DNA from: Coturnix japonica
Lineage: Eukaryota > Chordata > Aves > Galliformes > Phasianidae
Assembly: GCF_001577835.2 (NCBI RefSeq)
Contig: NC_029521.1
Span: forward strand, 17,328,470 to 17,392,469
Direction: 5' to 3'
DNA: 64,000 nucleotides
Numbering within the stretch: position 1 is the stretch's first letter; every line of letters begins with the position of its first letter. Made by a program: the position numbers and the translations under genes. Positions 12,131-22,110 of this stretch are shown here, one piece after another. Below the pieces are notes generated by a model. That model saw only the letters and a program-made list of their open reading frames with translations, was not told the DNA's origin and searched no databases.

Positions 12131-15100
12131 TGAACGCAAGGCACGCAGGTATCGGCTTTCACACATCGGTTATAGGGCCTCGTGTGGCTGTTTGGGTTCG
12201 TTCCCTCCCTGTCTCTCCTGGGCAATCTATGTCTATACCAGCTGGATCCAAGGGAGCTTTGGTTGTCTCCAAGCCTGCCTTGCGGGCAGCTGCCCTGGTG
12301 GCTGAGAGCAGGGACCTGGCTTGGAGCAGCAACGCTGGCAAAAGCACGCTGTAGTTACCCCGGGTCTTCAGGGGTACCAGCATCCTCTAATTCTTCCTAA
12401 TAGAGCTGTTCTACTTTGAACAAGTGCTGTCCAGCAGGATTCGATGGGGGAAGACTGATACTGACTCTTTTAAGTCCTAAAAAAAAAACCCACCTTTCTG
12501 CAGAGATTGAGCACAGCTGCCCAAGGTGTAGGGTGTGGAGTCCTTTCTCCAGTTCAGGGGAAGACTAGGGATGGGGGTTGCATTTCTCAGCAGCGTTTAA
12601 TACTTAAAGCATGGTGACATTGCTCTCCCTATTTGATTGTTTTGGCAGTAGGAAACAGCAGGGGACAGAGGGTCTTGATAAAGAAATCCAATGACAGTAA
12701 ACCATAGGAGAGGCTTTACAACAAAAAATCTCAAGTAGAAGCCAATAGCTCCTTCTTTCCTGGAATTGTGTCCTGCAGAGGTAGGTATGTACAGGACTTA
12801 GCTGCTGTTAGCTGAGCACAGTGCTCTGCTCAGCATGCTGGGTGGTATAAATCCCTTTCATGGGCACTAAAGGACCTCCCATGGACTGCAGGTGAAATCT
12901 TGGCATTCAACCTAGGGATATGGGTACCATGAGGCACCATAATGCACTGCATTGTGATAATTTAAGATCCTGTGTGGCTCCAGTGAGCATGAGGCACATC
13001 ATGTGCCTTAGCTTATTTGACCACCAAACCATAGTGCTGCATTCAGATTAAGGTCTGACCACCTATAAATGTTATATTATATTACACTGAGCTCCTTGTC
13101 CATTTTCCACGTTCTTACTATCACTTATGCAATGTGAAATGGAGTTCTCTCACATTTGAGATCACTTTTAAAGCAGGTGATCTTAAGTATATCAGATTTG
13201 GAAAGAAATAACTGATTTAATGAACACTTTACTGTTGCTCTTTGCTTTGGACAGCTTTAAGTCATGTACAAGTTATTAGTGATCAGGAATTGAGGAAATA
13301 AAAGGAAACAATGAAAAACTGCTTAAACTTCCCACATGGTAATTTTATCTTCCCTGATGTTTTTTGCTGTGTTCTCCTGGTACATGTTTGCACACTGTCC
13401 TCCATTTCAGAAGCTCAGTCCGTAGCTTTAATCACAGTTATTTTACCAGTGGGTAAATTATCCTGTTTTGTTGTTGCTCTTAACTCTTTGGACAAAAAAA
13501 AAAAAACAACAACCCGGTTCTTCCATTTATAAGTGCTTCTCTGAGGTCAGAGTGGAGGCTTTGTCTGGGTTTTCTGCCTGTCTGTAGGACGATTCTTTTC
13601 TTCCTCACCAATAAGATTCCAATAAGTTCAGCCTTTCATTAAAGAAGCCTTAAATATGCTCCTCTTTCAGACGTGTTAAGCTTGCCATGCTTATTCTTCT
13701 CTTGTCTTGGAAAGGAAAACTTAGGAGTTTTTGTTTTTTCAGATGCGTGTCAAAGATTTATTGTCACCTTTCAGAGAAACAACACAACCACTATTTCGTA
13801 TCTTCATTCCATAATTAATGGACTGACCCAGGCATTGACATTGCCCCTTGTTGAGCTTGCTGTTCTGAAATACCTTCACCACTCCAGGCGTTCTTATTAG
13901 CTGATCAAAATGCATCTCAAGACACTTTCTCTGTCTGCTTTCACAGTGTGGTGGTGATTTTCATTTCATGATTTAAATGAGAAGAGTCAGCTCAGAGTAA
14001 GAGAGAGGGCTAAATGATGCAGATCAGCCATTAAAAAGGTAATGCAGAATATTTGTGTCAGATGGTGTGTGAGAGCAGTTTTATTCCAGACACAGCAGGC
14101 TTAGTGTGAGGATAGCAGGCGGCTGTTAGTGTAAACCCTGGTGTGCGGCATGAGCTCCCCGTTCTCCCTCTGTGGGAGGAAACACGCACGGGCTGCCAAG
14201 AAAGCTCAGGGGTGGGATTTCTTATTATTCTTTGTGTGAAATGTGAGGAATTTACACATGCTGAAGATGTTGGTTTAGAGGGTTTCGTGAAAAGAAAAAG
14301 AAAAAAAAAAGAAATCTATCATAAAGCCCTTTGCACTGATGCTTTTCAGTGTCAGCACCAGCCCAATGGTATCAGTGGACAATAACCATCCTTTAAACTA
14401 TGCTACTTAAGCAAAAAAAGAGGGTACAGAGATGGCACATCCAGCAGGAAGGCTTGCTAAAATGAAGTATGTATTGAACTTTTAAATCAAGGATGTGTTG
14501 ATGGGCAGCAACCAGTAGCCCTCACTTCATTTTAGTTAACAGGGAAAGAGTGAAAAGTCATGGAAAAAATATGATAATATTAAAGAATTTGGAATCAGGT
14601 TAATGGGAAGGCCCATTCCTGCTGATAACTTGGAGGAGAGGAAGAATGCTTAGGATAAACTGTATAGGTTATTGTCACTGTCTTTGTGATTGTTAGATGT
14701 TTATGGTATGTGAAAGTATAAATGCAAATGGTAAATGGAAATGTTAATGCTATAGGGATGTGGATTATTAATGCTATATGGAAGTGGAATTATTAATGTT
14801 ATGTGCAACTGTAATTCAGGGTACACTTGTTGAACTTCCTATATTTTTACCCACAAAAGATGGAAGAAATTACTTGAAATGGAGACATTTTGCATTTGAT
14901 AGGGAAGAGAACATACATTCTCCATTGGCAGATTCACACAGATGTCGAGTGGCTGAAGATATTTCCACTATCCTCCGTACGTTCGAGTGAATAAAGAAAT
15001 CAGACCACAAGAAATTCAGCATCCTTCCTATCCTGCACTTACCTTGTAGATTTTCTTGGTTTCAAAGCTTATTTGATGATTTAATGACAAGCAATCAAAC

Positions 15101-16196
15101 TGTCATTCAAATCAGCATGATGGAATGTAAATTTCACTGCAGGCAAGAGCAAGGTTACACAATGGGAGAGACAATCCTGCTAAACAGGCACTTATTGATG
15201 GGTTCCAAAAACAAACTATACAGAAGAACAAGATAGGGGTCAGGATGAGCAGCTGGCTGAACTTCTGCTGAATGTGGAACAAGGCAGACAAAACTCCAGG
15301 AAAGGCAAAGAAGAAATATGCTAAGTACAGCCCATTGTTTAAGACTGTGCCACGACTTTCACCTTGTGTACTTATTATGCTTCCAGCAATGACACTTGTT
15401 TAAAATGCAGAAACACCCACCTATCACCTAAGTGTCATCAGTGATGCGCTCTTCTCCAGCCATGAAAGAAGTCAACTCTAGTCCTGAAAAAGGTCATTCT
15501 AGGCTGATAACTAAACCACACGTAGGAGAAAACAGAACATCTGGCCAGAAGGATGAAAGACCTCAAAGTGTAAAACTGCCTATGAAAACCTTAAACAAAA
15601 TCTCCTGACAAATGCATTTATTTCTACTTAGGAAAGAAAGCCAAATTTGAGAGATGGTCAGATTATTCTATGTAGCATTTGAATGAAGAGGTGAGAAAGA
15701 GGATGGCAGTGTCAAGCATGAGCTGATGAGAAGGATTAATTCTCATTCAGGAATATAAAAATGCAGCAGACACTGATGATGCTGTTGGATCAGGGAGCAA
15801 TGGAAGAGCTGCATAATTTGATAGTCAGGCTTGATTGCCATTTGAAAGTAGGTGGAAGATACTACTTTACTCCAGAAAGGATATAATAACAGAAGAATAT
15901 AAGGGCTACAACTCTTCTCAAGTCTGGAAACTAGAGAAGCAACTTGGAATGAGAATTTGATCTTACAATTCAGGATGTATGGAACTGAACCGTGCACGTT
16001 CCTCTTTTTGTGTTTTTAATGAACAACATAAAAATAAAAGTTTTGTTAATTATCTATAAAATAGATTGTTATTACTGCACAATGGGTAAATAGCAATCAG
16101 TCCCTAGAGATAATGTTCCTGTACAGGGGAGGCAAGACAAAAATAAATAAACCCTTAACCACAATAAAATCCAAACCCAGTTTAAGAAAGCTTGTA
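12131..16196. other. Intergenic, FGFBP3 to KIF20B 3' end
   Basis: I see no gene here. It holds a short three-copy minisatellite at 14744-14817 and several A- or T-runs. Open frames are at most about 85 codons and unrelated to anything I recognise. Its right end meets the probable KIF20B polyadenylation signals, so part of it may be 3' UTR of a longer transcript. Confidence 0.55.
14744..14817. repeat. Three-copy ~25-bp imperfect minisatellite
   Basis: Three successive units begin TTAATGCTATAGGG, TTAATGCTATATGG and TTAATGTTATGTGC at 14744, 14768 and 14793. Copies 1 and 2 are closest; copy 3 is more diverged. Confidence 0.6.
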
Positions 16197-16288
16197 TTTA
16201 TTTCAGCCTCAATGGAGTCAGTTTGAAACTGTCAGAGAGACACTGTACACCTATATACAAATTCAAGAACATGGAGTAACTGTTACTT

Positions 16289-16294
16289 TTTATT
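16289..16294 (-). terminator. KIF20B: Candidate KIF20B polyadenylation signal
   Basis: AATAAA on the minus strand, about 65 nt past the KIF20B stop. A second AATAAA lies at 16197-16202 and may be the main one. Confidence 0.4.
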
Positions 16295-16358
16295 AACAAC
16301 CAGTTTAAATAATATGATAGAAGTATGTCCCTGACAAAGGGGGAACAAACGTGCTTCT

Positions 16359-16439
16359 TCAAGGTTTTTTAGCTGTTTTGGATCTCAGCCGTCGCTTGAT
16401 GATCAGATGATCACTTTCCTTCTTTTGTTCCTCAGATTC
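16359..16439 (-). CDS. KIF20B: KIF20B terminal coding exon
   Basis: This exon has 26 codons plus a TGA stop. The acceptor on the minus strand is TTTTCTTCAG followed by GAATCTGAGG. It encodes ESEEQKKESDHL followed by IIKRRLRSKTAKKP. The exon begins in phase 0, which fits the preceding exon. Confidence 0.87.
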   Translation of the reverse strand, partial: ESEEQKKESDHLIIKRRLRSKTAKKP

Positions 16440-17423
16440 CTGAAGAAAACATTTCAAAAGTTACTCATCTTTTTACACAAGTCTGACAAGCTCTTCTTGA
16501 CCCACGCAAACATATTTCTTCCCCTAAATGGATTTCAGAATGGAATTTGCTTATTATACTTGTTTTGTGAAACATGAAGCGTTCAGAAAACATTTTTAGC
16601 CTCAATCCCTGTAGCTATGACTTGCCCAGAATTTTCAGTTCTCGGGTTCAGTTCCATGTTCTCAGAACTACAGTGAGAGAAGAAATTGTCTCATCTTCTT
16701 CATCCTCTAACAAAAAAAATAACATTTTGGTTTCTGCCCCTATCATTCGTCAAATCATCAAAAAATTCAGAGGGATATTACAGTATGGGCAAATGATCAC
16801 TATGCTGAACAGAAAAAGGACTCTAATATAATTAAAAGATGCAGTTCCAACAGAGCAAGAATGTTCTTAGCACAATAGCTGCCGACAGAGTCATGAAACT
16901 GGCACATCAGATCCTTTGCAAGTTGGCTTAGACAGGAGATCATAGTTTAAGCATACCTAAAAAGCTGTCTAAGTTGTGCTCTAGAAAAGCGTGTAGTAGA
17001 ATAATCCCACTCCAACACACTGAAATTATCTATGATTCCAAATTAGAAGACATCTCCGTGATTGCTACATCACCTACTTAGTAAACTGTAAGCCAGCCAA
17101 ACACAGAGATCTTTGAGGACAAAATAAAACAGAACAGCAGGAAGACCAACAAGAATGACTTGGTAGAATAAAGAAATACCTCAGTACTTTCAACCTCCTC
17201 CTGCAAATAGATGAAACCTCCAGTCTGTTTGGACTCCTTAGTAGTTTATTTTAAGCCAAGACTACAGTATAATCGCTTACCGAAGAAGCAGGTATATCTA
17301 GAGGGCCAGAAACGACAGTGGAATACAGCTTCCTTTTGCATCGTTTTGGCTTGGTCTCTCCTTCTTCGAGACTTTCAGGTTCGTTTGATTTAGGAGAACT
17401 TACTGCTGACATCAGCTTCTTGG
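16359..17423 (-). CDS. KIF20B: Kinesin-like KIF20B, C-terminal end (partial)
   Basis: The last two coding exons (16359-16439 and 17281-17423) of the kinesin-6 motor KIF20B (MPHOSPH1). Known: KIF20B is a plus-end motor of about 1800 aa acting in late cytokinesis, abscission and neuronal polarity; its tail binds microtubules. Seen: 73 residues of the tail with KPKRCKRKLYSTVVSGPLDI, matching human KRAKRKLYTSEISSPIDI, and the conserved terminus KESDHLIIKRRLRSKTAK, nearly the human end. Splice borders are GT-AG and in phase, and the reading frames are open. The preceding exon should lie at higher coordinates, but within 200 bp the sequence enters a 100-N gap, and beyond it are a retroviral fossil and DRD1C, not more KIF20B. 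The motor, neck and coiled coil are therefore absent from this window: they are in the gap, misplaced, or this is a duplicated tail. Identity is strong; intactness of the locus is unknown. Confidence 0.88.
16440..17280 (-). other. KIF20B: KIF20B last intron
   Basis: An 841-nt intron with donor TCG|GTAAGC and acceptor TTCTTCAG on the minus strand. I see nothing else in it. Confidence 0.8.
17281..17423 (-). CDS. KIF20B: KIF20B penultimate coding exon
   Basis: 143 nt on the minus strand: acceptor AATTTCTTCTAG, then two bases finishing a split alanine codon, then 47 codons ending ...LDIPASS before GTAAGC. The Ser/Glu-rich start and the basic KPKRCKRKLY block match the KIF20B tail. Confidence 0.87.
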
Positions 17424-17614
17424 CTAGAAGAAATTTGTTTTGATACATAAACCAATCAACTTACTGGTTTTGTGAGTCTTTAAATCACTGAATGCAAAAA
17501 AAGCTTCGTAACAAACTTGGTTTATAAATGACACGTAAAATTTAAGTGAAAATACTCAGAAATTGTATTTGTTCATCGAGGTTCTTTATTGCTTCTATAG
17601 CTGAAACAGTTTTA

Positions 17615-17714
17615 NNNNNNNNNNNNNNNNNNNNNNNNNNNNNNNNNNNNNNNNNNNNNNNNNNNNNNNNNNNNNNNNNNNNNNNNNNNNNNNNNNNNNN
17701 NNNNNNNNNNNNNN
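17615..17714. other. Assembly gap (100 N)
   Basis: Exactly 100 N, the usual placeholder for a gap of unknown size. It separates the KIF20B tail from a retroviral fossil, so the real missing length could be large. Confidence 0.99.
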
Positions 17715-18433
17715 TGGTGTGAACGTGTAGTTAAATGGGCCCCGGCTGGACCAGGTCGGATTCGCGGAGGCTTAACCCTTGAATCCTGGCGTGAAAGGGA
17801 CCACTGGTAACAAGTGGTGCCCCGTGTGAGGACGTTAGGATTCAAGGCGTTGGACATCCTCTGCATGCCCGTCGGATTGAGAGAGTCTGTGAGGTCGGCG
17901 GCAGGCTACCGGCGGTAGGACCGTGGTTTCGGGGCCGAGCGAACTTCTTCGTCTCGGATCGACTATGGAGCAAGTCGTAAAGGTATTGCTTCAATTTTGT
18001 AAAGACCATGGTGGCAAGCGTGTTCCTTCTAAGAAGGACATCGCGGCCGTCATTAGTTGCCTAGAAAAGGAGAGGGAGCTTTCCTCTCCTCGGGTGATTT
18101 TGGATCACAATAAGTGGGACTCTTTAACTTTTTCGCTCTGTGAGCGCGCAATGAATGAGCAGAAAGATGCTGAGCTCAAAACGTGGGGGTTGGTGCTTGG
18201 GGCGCTGAAAGCGGCTTGGAAAGAAGGGAAGACTGATGCTCAGGTTTGGGTCGGGAGGCTTTTTCTCTTGCAGATGTGAGGATTTGAAAGACAAAGACAA
18301 GGTGGCGCGAGCCATCCCGACCGCACCCATCACTCCGGCTGAACAACAAGCAGATGGCCCCGTCCAGCAGCATTCCACACATTCCACATCCTTATCTCTT
18401 GACCAGCAGAAGCCTTCCTCTGAGGCCCCATCA
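17715..18433 (+). mobile_element. Alpharetrovirus-like endogenous retrovirus fragment (fossil)
   Basis: This is a remnant of an endogenous retrovirus in plus orientation, starting at the gap edge. Parts visible are a GC-rich leader region and the first part of gag (from about 17965). The gag matrix region resembles Rous sarcoma/avian leukosis virus: it shares ELKTWGLVLGALKAA and the PSKKDI/PSKKEI block near the N-terminus. The closest group by memory is the chicken EAV/ART-CH type of alpharetrovirus-related ERV. No pol, env or 3' LTR is seen; the 5' LTR, if any, is in the gap or incomplete. The element is broken and clearly non-functional as present. The right boundary near 18433 is approximate. 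Age is unclear; the well-kept matrix similarity suggests it is not ancient. Confidence 0.8.
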
Positions 18434-20501
18434 TGATTAGCATATTTAGACATTGGTTAATAAGTGTTCAGATATGGTATCTGTCAGGTTGGATTGTTTT
18501 GACACCAAGGTTATTCAAAGGCTATTTTTTAGGTCATCTTGACATTAATTGTACAGTAAGTGGGGAGCTAGGCATGGAACTTTACTGCTTTCCGACAGGA
18601 AAATACCTCACATGTGGTCATCGGATAATGGAGTGTCTATTGATCTGAGTTATGAAATGTGTGCTTGAGGAATAGCCCTGTGCAGATGTCCCTAAAACAA
18701 CAGCTTCACTATTTGTGATTTGTTTGGTCTGTGGAAGTAACCCAGAAGCAGATAAAGTGCTGCTAAAGTTCTGCTTTGGAAAGTGTCTCTTCTAAGGGAT
18801 TGCAGTGGTGTAAATATGAAAGAATTTTGTCTCTTAAATCCTGCTGAAATGAACCTTTGGCTTTTTGTAGTGATTTTAATACATCTCATCGCACTTGAAC
18901 CTAACAGTATTAATTGAATCTTGCCTAATGTAACTCAGCTGCTTGTTCTGTTGCAAGAAAAATATCAAACAAAAATCACCGTCAGTCAGTGAGGAAAGTT
19001 CCTAGGAACAGAGGTGTTGCTCATTTACTGCTCAGAGAGCTGTTTGGGCTGTAGTGATGTTATCATTCAGGAACCTTTCAAGTTTAGGAAAATAAAAATA
19101 CATACAATATCAATATTTATATATTATTATTAAATCATTGACGAATGCAGCCTGAAGGGCTATGCAAGGTAATTTTCACAGGAAGCACCTTGAGTAATAT
19201 GCCGCTTAGAATGAGTATAGACAATTTATAGTACAGTATTTCTGAAGTTTGTTACAGACTTGAGCATTACATTTTGTTTACTACAACAGTTTGTACAGCT
19301 GTAGAATACCATAATGTGTATCATCTGCACATCAATAAAGACCATTATAATTTAGGTGCAAACAAACTTTCTACAATTCTATGAAACCTCTCCAGAATCA
19401 CTTACAAAGAGCAATTCTAAACTGTCTATTTAGTAAGCTTTGGAAATACAGGCCAAGCTGTTTTTTTCTTTAAGTCAAGACCTGTTCATTTCTAGGTACC
19501 TGTTAGTGAACCTTATTTAAATCATAACCACAAGAACTGATAGAAAAAGCATTTTCCATTCTTAGCACAAAAAACTCTTTTATTGGTGTGCCAGGACATT
19601 CCAGGATGGCTCTATTGTGGAACACTGTGGGGTGAGATGAGATGCCTTGCAGCTCTAGGATGTTGTCTTGTTCTTTTGGAGGAGATAAAAGATGTTGCCA
19701 CTCTTACGGTATGACTTTCTGATTTGTGTAAGTAAGAAATGTAGCAAGAAAAATCCTCAAACAAATTGATGTTGACCCTTTAGCTTCTGAATCTATGTGC
19801 AGTTCATATACGATCACTGAGAAAATAACCAAAGGGAAACAAAACAGCGAACAATGATCCATCTCTTTTAAGGAAATACTGTGTTTGTTCAGTATTGGTC
19901 CCCAGGCGAGGCACTGAACATGCTGAATGACAGCTGTTAAGTGCTGGGTATGTGAGTGATGCTAAAAGGTGGGTAATTGCTAGGAATAGTCTAGTTCCAC
20001 ATCATTAAATGCTGATTCCAGAGTTTGATACCTGAAACTGTGCTTGGGGTCCTGCATAACAGCAGCTGCATTTTCCAGGGGTTGGACAGTCTTCTGACTC
20101 AACGTAAGATGAAGTTTTAACTAAGCAATTTTTGAAGCCTAAACAGAGATCCTTCTGTATAAATCCAGACACACAGCTTTGAAATAAACCCAGTTTTTTA
20201 TGTAAATGTTGTTATTGTGCAATTTTCAATCTCACAAGTTAGTTTGACTGAAGTGTTGGGGCAATCAGATGTGTGGGAAATATCTGCCTACTATAAAAGA
20301 GGGTAAGGGGTGAAGGTGGCAGTGGCAAGAGGTCAATATATTGATTGCTGTGCGCTTTTAGAATGGAGTCCATACACATGTCACTCCTCTGGGGTAGAAA
20401 CAGTGTTTCCCATCCCTCCGGTTTGGGGTTTTTCAGTAGTATAGGCGTACTTTATGTGGATGTCTCTGTGTGACAGCCCTGTGTGTGAAACATGCAATTG
20501 C
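18434..20501. other. Intergenic, downstream of DRD1C
   Basis: No gene is recognised. Since DRD1C reads leftward, part of this may be its 3' UTR. A minus-strand AATAAA at 19579-19584, about 0.9 kb past the stop, is one possible end. Confidence 0.5.
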
Positions 20502-21839
20502 TTATCCCTCTGGAATGGGGTGACAGTGTTCCTCATGCCTGCCATGCCCTGTGAAGGTGTTAATAATCTCCAGGGACAGCTCTGCCCCACAGTCCAATTG
20601 CGAAGTGGCTGTCGCATGGTAACTCTTGGGGCTGCTGCCTGGAATAGCCTGTACTGGGGCCTTCATGGGCCTCTCCTCCACAGGGAGCTCCTCTCTGTCC
20701 TCCAGCTGAGGACTCACCATGTGTGACTCGGCCTGCACCCAGGCTGTGACAGTGGTGGGTGGCATGGTGGCAGTGGCTCCATCCTTCTGGCAGGTGGTGT
20801 CCTGGTGGTAGGAGACCAGCTCATTGCTGAGGTTGACTCTCTCCACTGTAGCCCTGGGGGTGCTGCAACAGAGAGACTGGCAGCCCAGCAGGCTGCTGAA
20901 AGCCCGACGGAAGTCTGCATTGAAAGCATAGATCACCGGGTTCACAGAGGAGTTGGCCCAGCCAAACCACACAAAGACATTGAAGGTGGTTTGGCTGACA
21001 CAGGGTGACTGCCCATTGCTGTCACTCTGGGGCTGGCAGAAAGGTAGCAGGCAGTTGAGCAGGAAGAAGGGCAGCCAGAAGCAAACAAAGACTCCCATTA
21101 TGATGGAGAGAGTCTGCAGCACCTTGGTCTCCTTGCGCAGGGAGCTGCGCAGAGTAGAGGCAGGCTCCTTGCCTTGGGATGGCCACTGCCCGCCTGCTCG
21201 CTCCAGGGTGGAGATGCGGCGGATCTGGGCCTGGGCAATGCGATAGATCCTGGTGTAGGTGACGATCATTATGGCCACAGGGATGTAGAAGCTGATGAGG
21301 GAGGAGGTGATGGCATAGGTGCGGTTCAGGCTGACATCGCAGCGGGAGCTGGGGTACCTCCTGTCCTTCGCTTTGTGCCAGTGCAGCTGCACAGGGACAA
21401 AGGAGATGAGGATGGAGAGGGCCCAGGCCGCGGTGATCATGGCGCAGGCCAGGCGCTGCGTCATCCGGCGCTCATAGCGAAAGGGGCTGGCGATGGCCCA
21501 ATACCGGTCCAGGCTGATGATGCAGAGGTGGAGGATGGAGGCAGTGGAGCACATAATGTCAAAGGCCACCCAGGTGTCACAAAAGCGGCTGCCAAAGAGC
21601 CAGAAGCCACCAGCCACCTCAGTGACCGCCTTCCAGGGCATCACCAGGATGGCCACGCAGAGATCGGAGACAGCCAATGACAGCACAAACCAGTTGGTGA
21701 CTTTAGTACGCAGGTGGCGGAAGCGCAGGACAGCCAGGCACACCAGCGCATTGCCCGCCAGCGTGCCCAGCACCAGGGCACCCAACAGGCAGCCGGTCAG
21801 TGCCCGCAGTGCCCGCGGGCCGCCCGCTGTGCTCGCCAT
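20502..21839 (-). CDS. DRD1C: Dopamine receptor D1C (D1-class GPCR)
   Basis: A 445-residue, intronless, seven-helix monoamine receptor. Known: D1-class receptors couple to Gs/Golf and raise cAMP; D1C (called D1D in chicken) is kept in fish, amphibians, reptiles and birds and lost in mammals. Seen: N30 (1.50), D59 (2.50), C87 paired with C167, amine-binding D94 (3.32), DRY 111-113, catechol-binding S179/S180/S183 in TM5, FWLP 254-257, NPVIY 300-304, and a Cys-rich palmitoylation site (C320, C324, C325). The short third loop, long 130-residue tail and [19 protein letters not shown] mark the D1 class over D2. The N-terminus is very short with no N-glycosylation sequon; one (NRT, 172-174) is in loop 2. 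I chose the ATG giving MASTAGGP; an 18-codon upstream extension begins with GTG, not ATG. D1C over D1A/D5 rests on overall sequence and on the FGFBP3/TBC1D12 neighbourhood. Confidence 0.88.
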   Translation of the reverse strand: MASTAGGPRALRALTGCLLGALVLGTLAGNALVCLAVLRFRHLRTKVTNWFVLSLAVSDLCVAILVMPWKAVTEVAGGFWLFGSRFCDTWVAFDIMCSTASILHLCIISLDRYWAIASPFRYERRMTQRLACAMITAAWALSILISFVPVQLHWHKAKDRRYPSSRCDVSLNRTYAITSSLISFYIPVAIMIVTYTRIYRIAQAQIRRISTLERAGGQWPSQGKEPASTLRSSLRKETKVLQTLSIIMGVFVCFWLPFFLLNCLLPFCQPQSDSNGQSPCVSQTTFNVFVWFGWANSSVNPVIYAFNADFRRAFSSLLGCQSLCCSTPRATVERVNLSNELVSYHQDTTCQKDGATATMPPTTVTAWVQAESHMVSPQLEDREELPVEERPMKAPVQAIPGSSPKSYHATATSQLDCGAELSLEIINTFTGHGRHEEHCHPIPEG

Positions 21840-22110
21840 GCGGGGCTCTCCGCTGCCGTGGGGACATCTCCGGCCGCGCGTCGCGCTACTCACCGCACCC
21901 CGCCGTGCCCCACGCTGCTCTCTGCCGGCGGCTGCGGGGCGGAGGCACCGGCTCTCTGCTCAGCATCGTCTCGGAGCGCGGCGGCCCTAGAGGTCGGGTG
22001 GATGGGCCCCGAGGGCTGCTCTGTGCCGGGCAGAGCCGCGGCCCCCTACCAGCAGAAGGGCAGTGCCCGTCAGAGCCTTCACAGCGCTCGGTGAGCTCCT
22101 GCGTGAGTGC
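21840..22110 (-). promoter_or_regulatory. DRD1C: GC-rich 5' region of DRD1C
   Basis: The 270 bp upstream of the start codon are GC- and CpG-rich and grade into AT-rich DNA. They probably hold the leader and proximal promoter. I see no clear TATA box. Confidence 0.45.

Noticed and set aside
21840-21893. 18-residue N-terminal extension of DRD1C
   Set aside because: The extended frame begins with GTG, not ATG. The downstream ATG gives 445 residues, the expected size for a D1-class receptor.
21885-21894. Splice-donor-like GGTGAGTAGC just upstream of the DRD1C start
   Set aside because: Using it would remove the start codon, and no acceptor fits in the 54 nt before the ATG, so it is probably a chance match.
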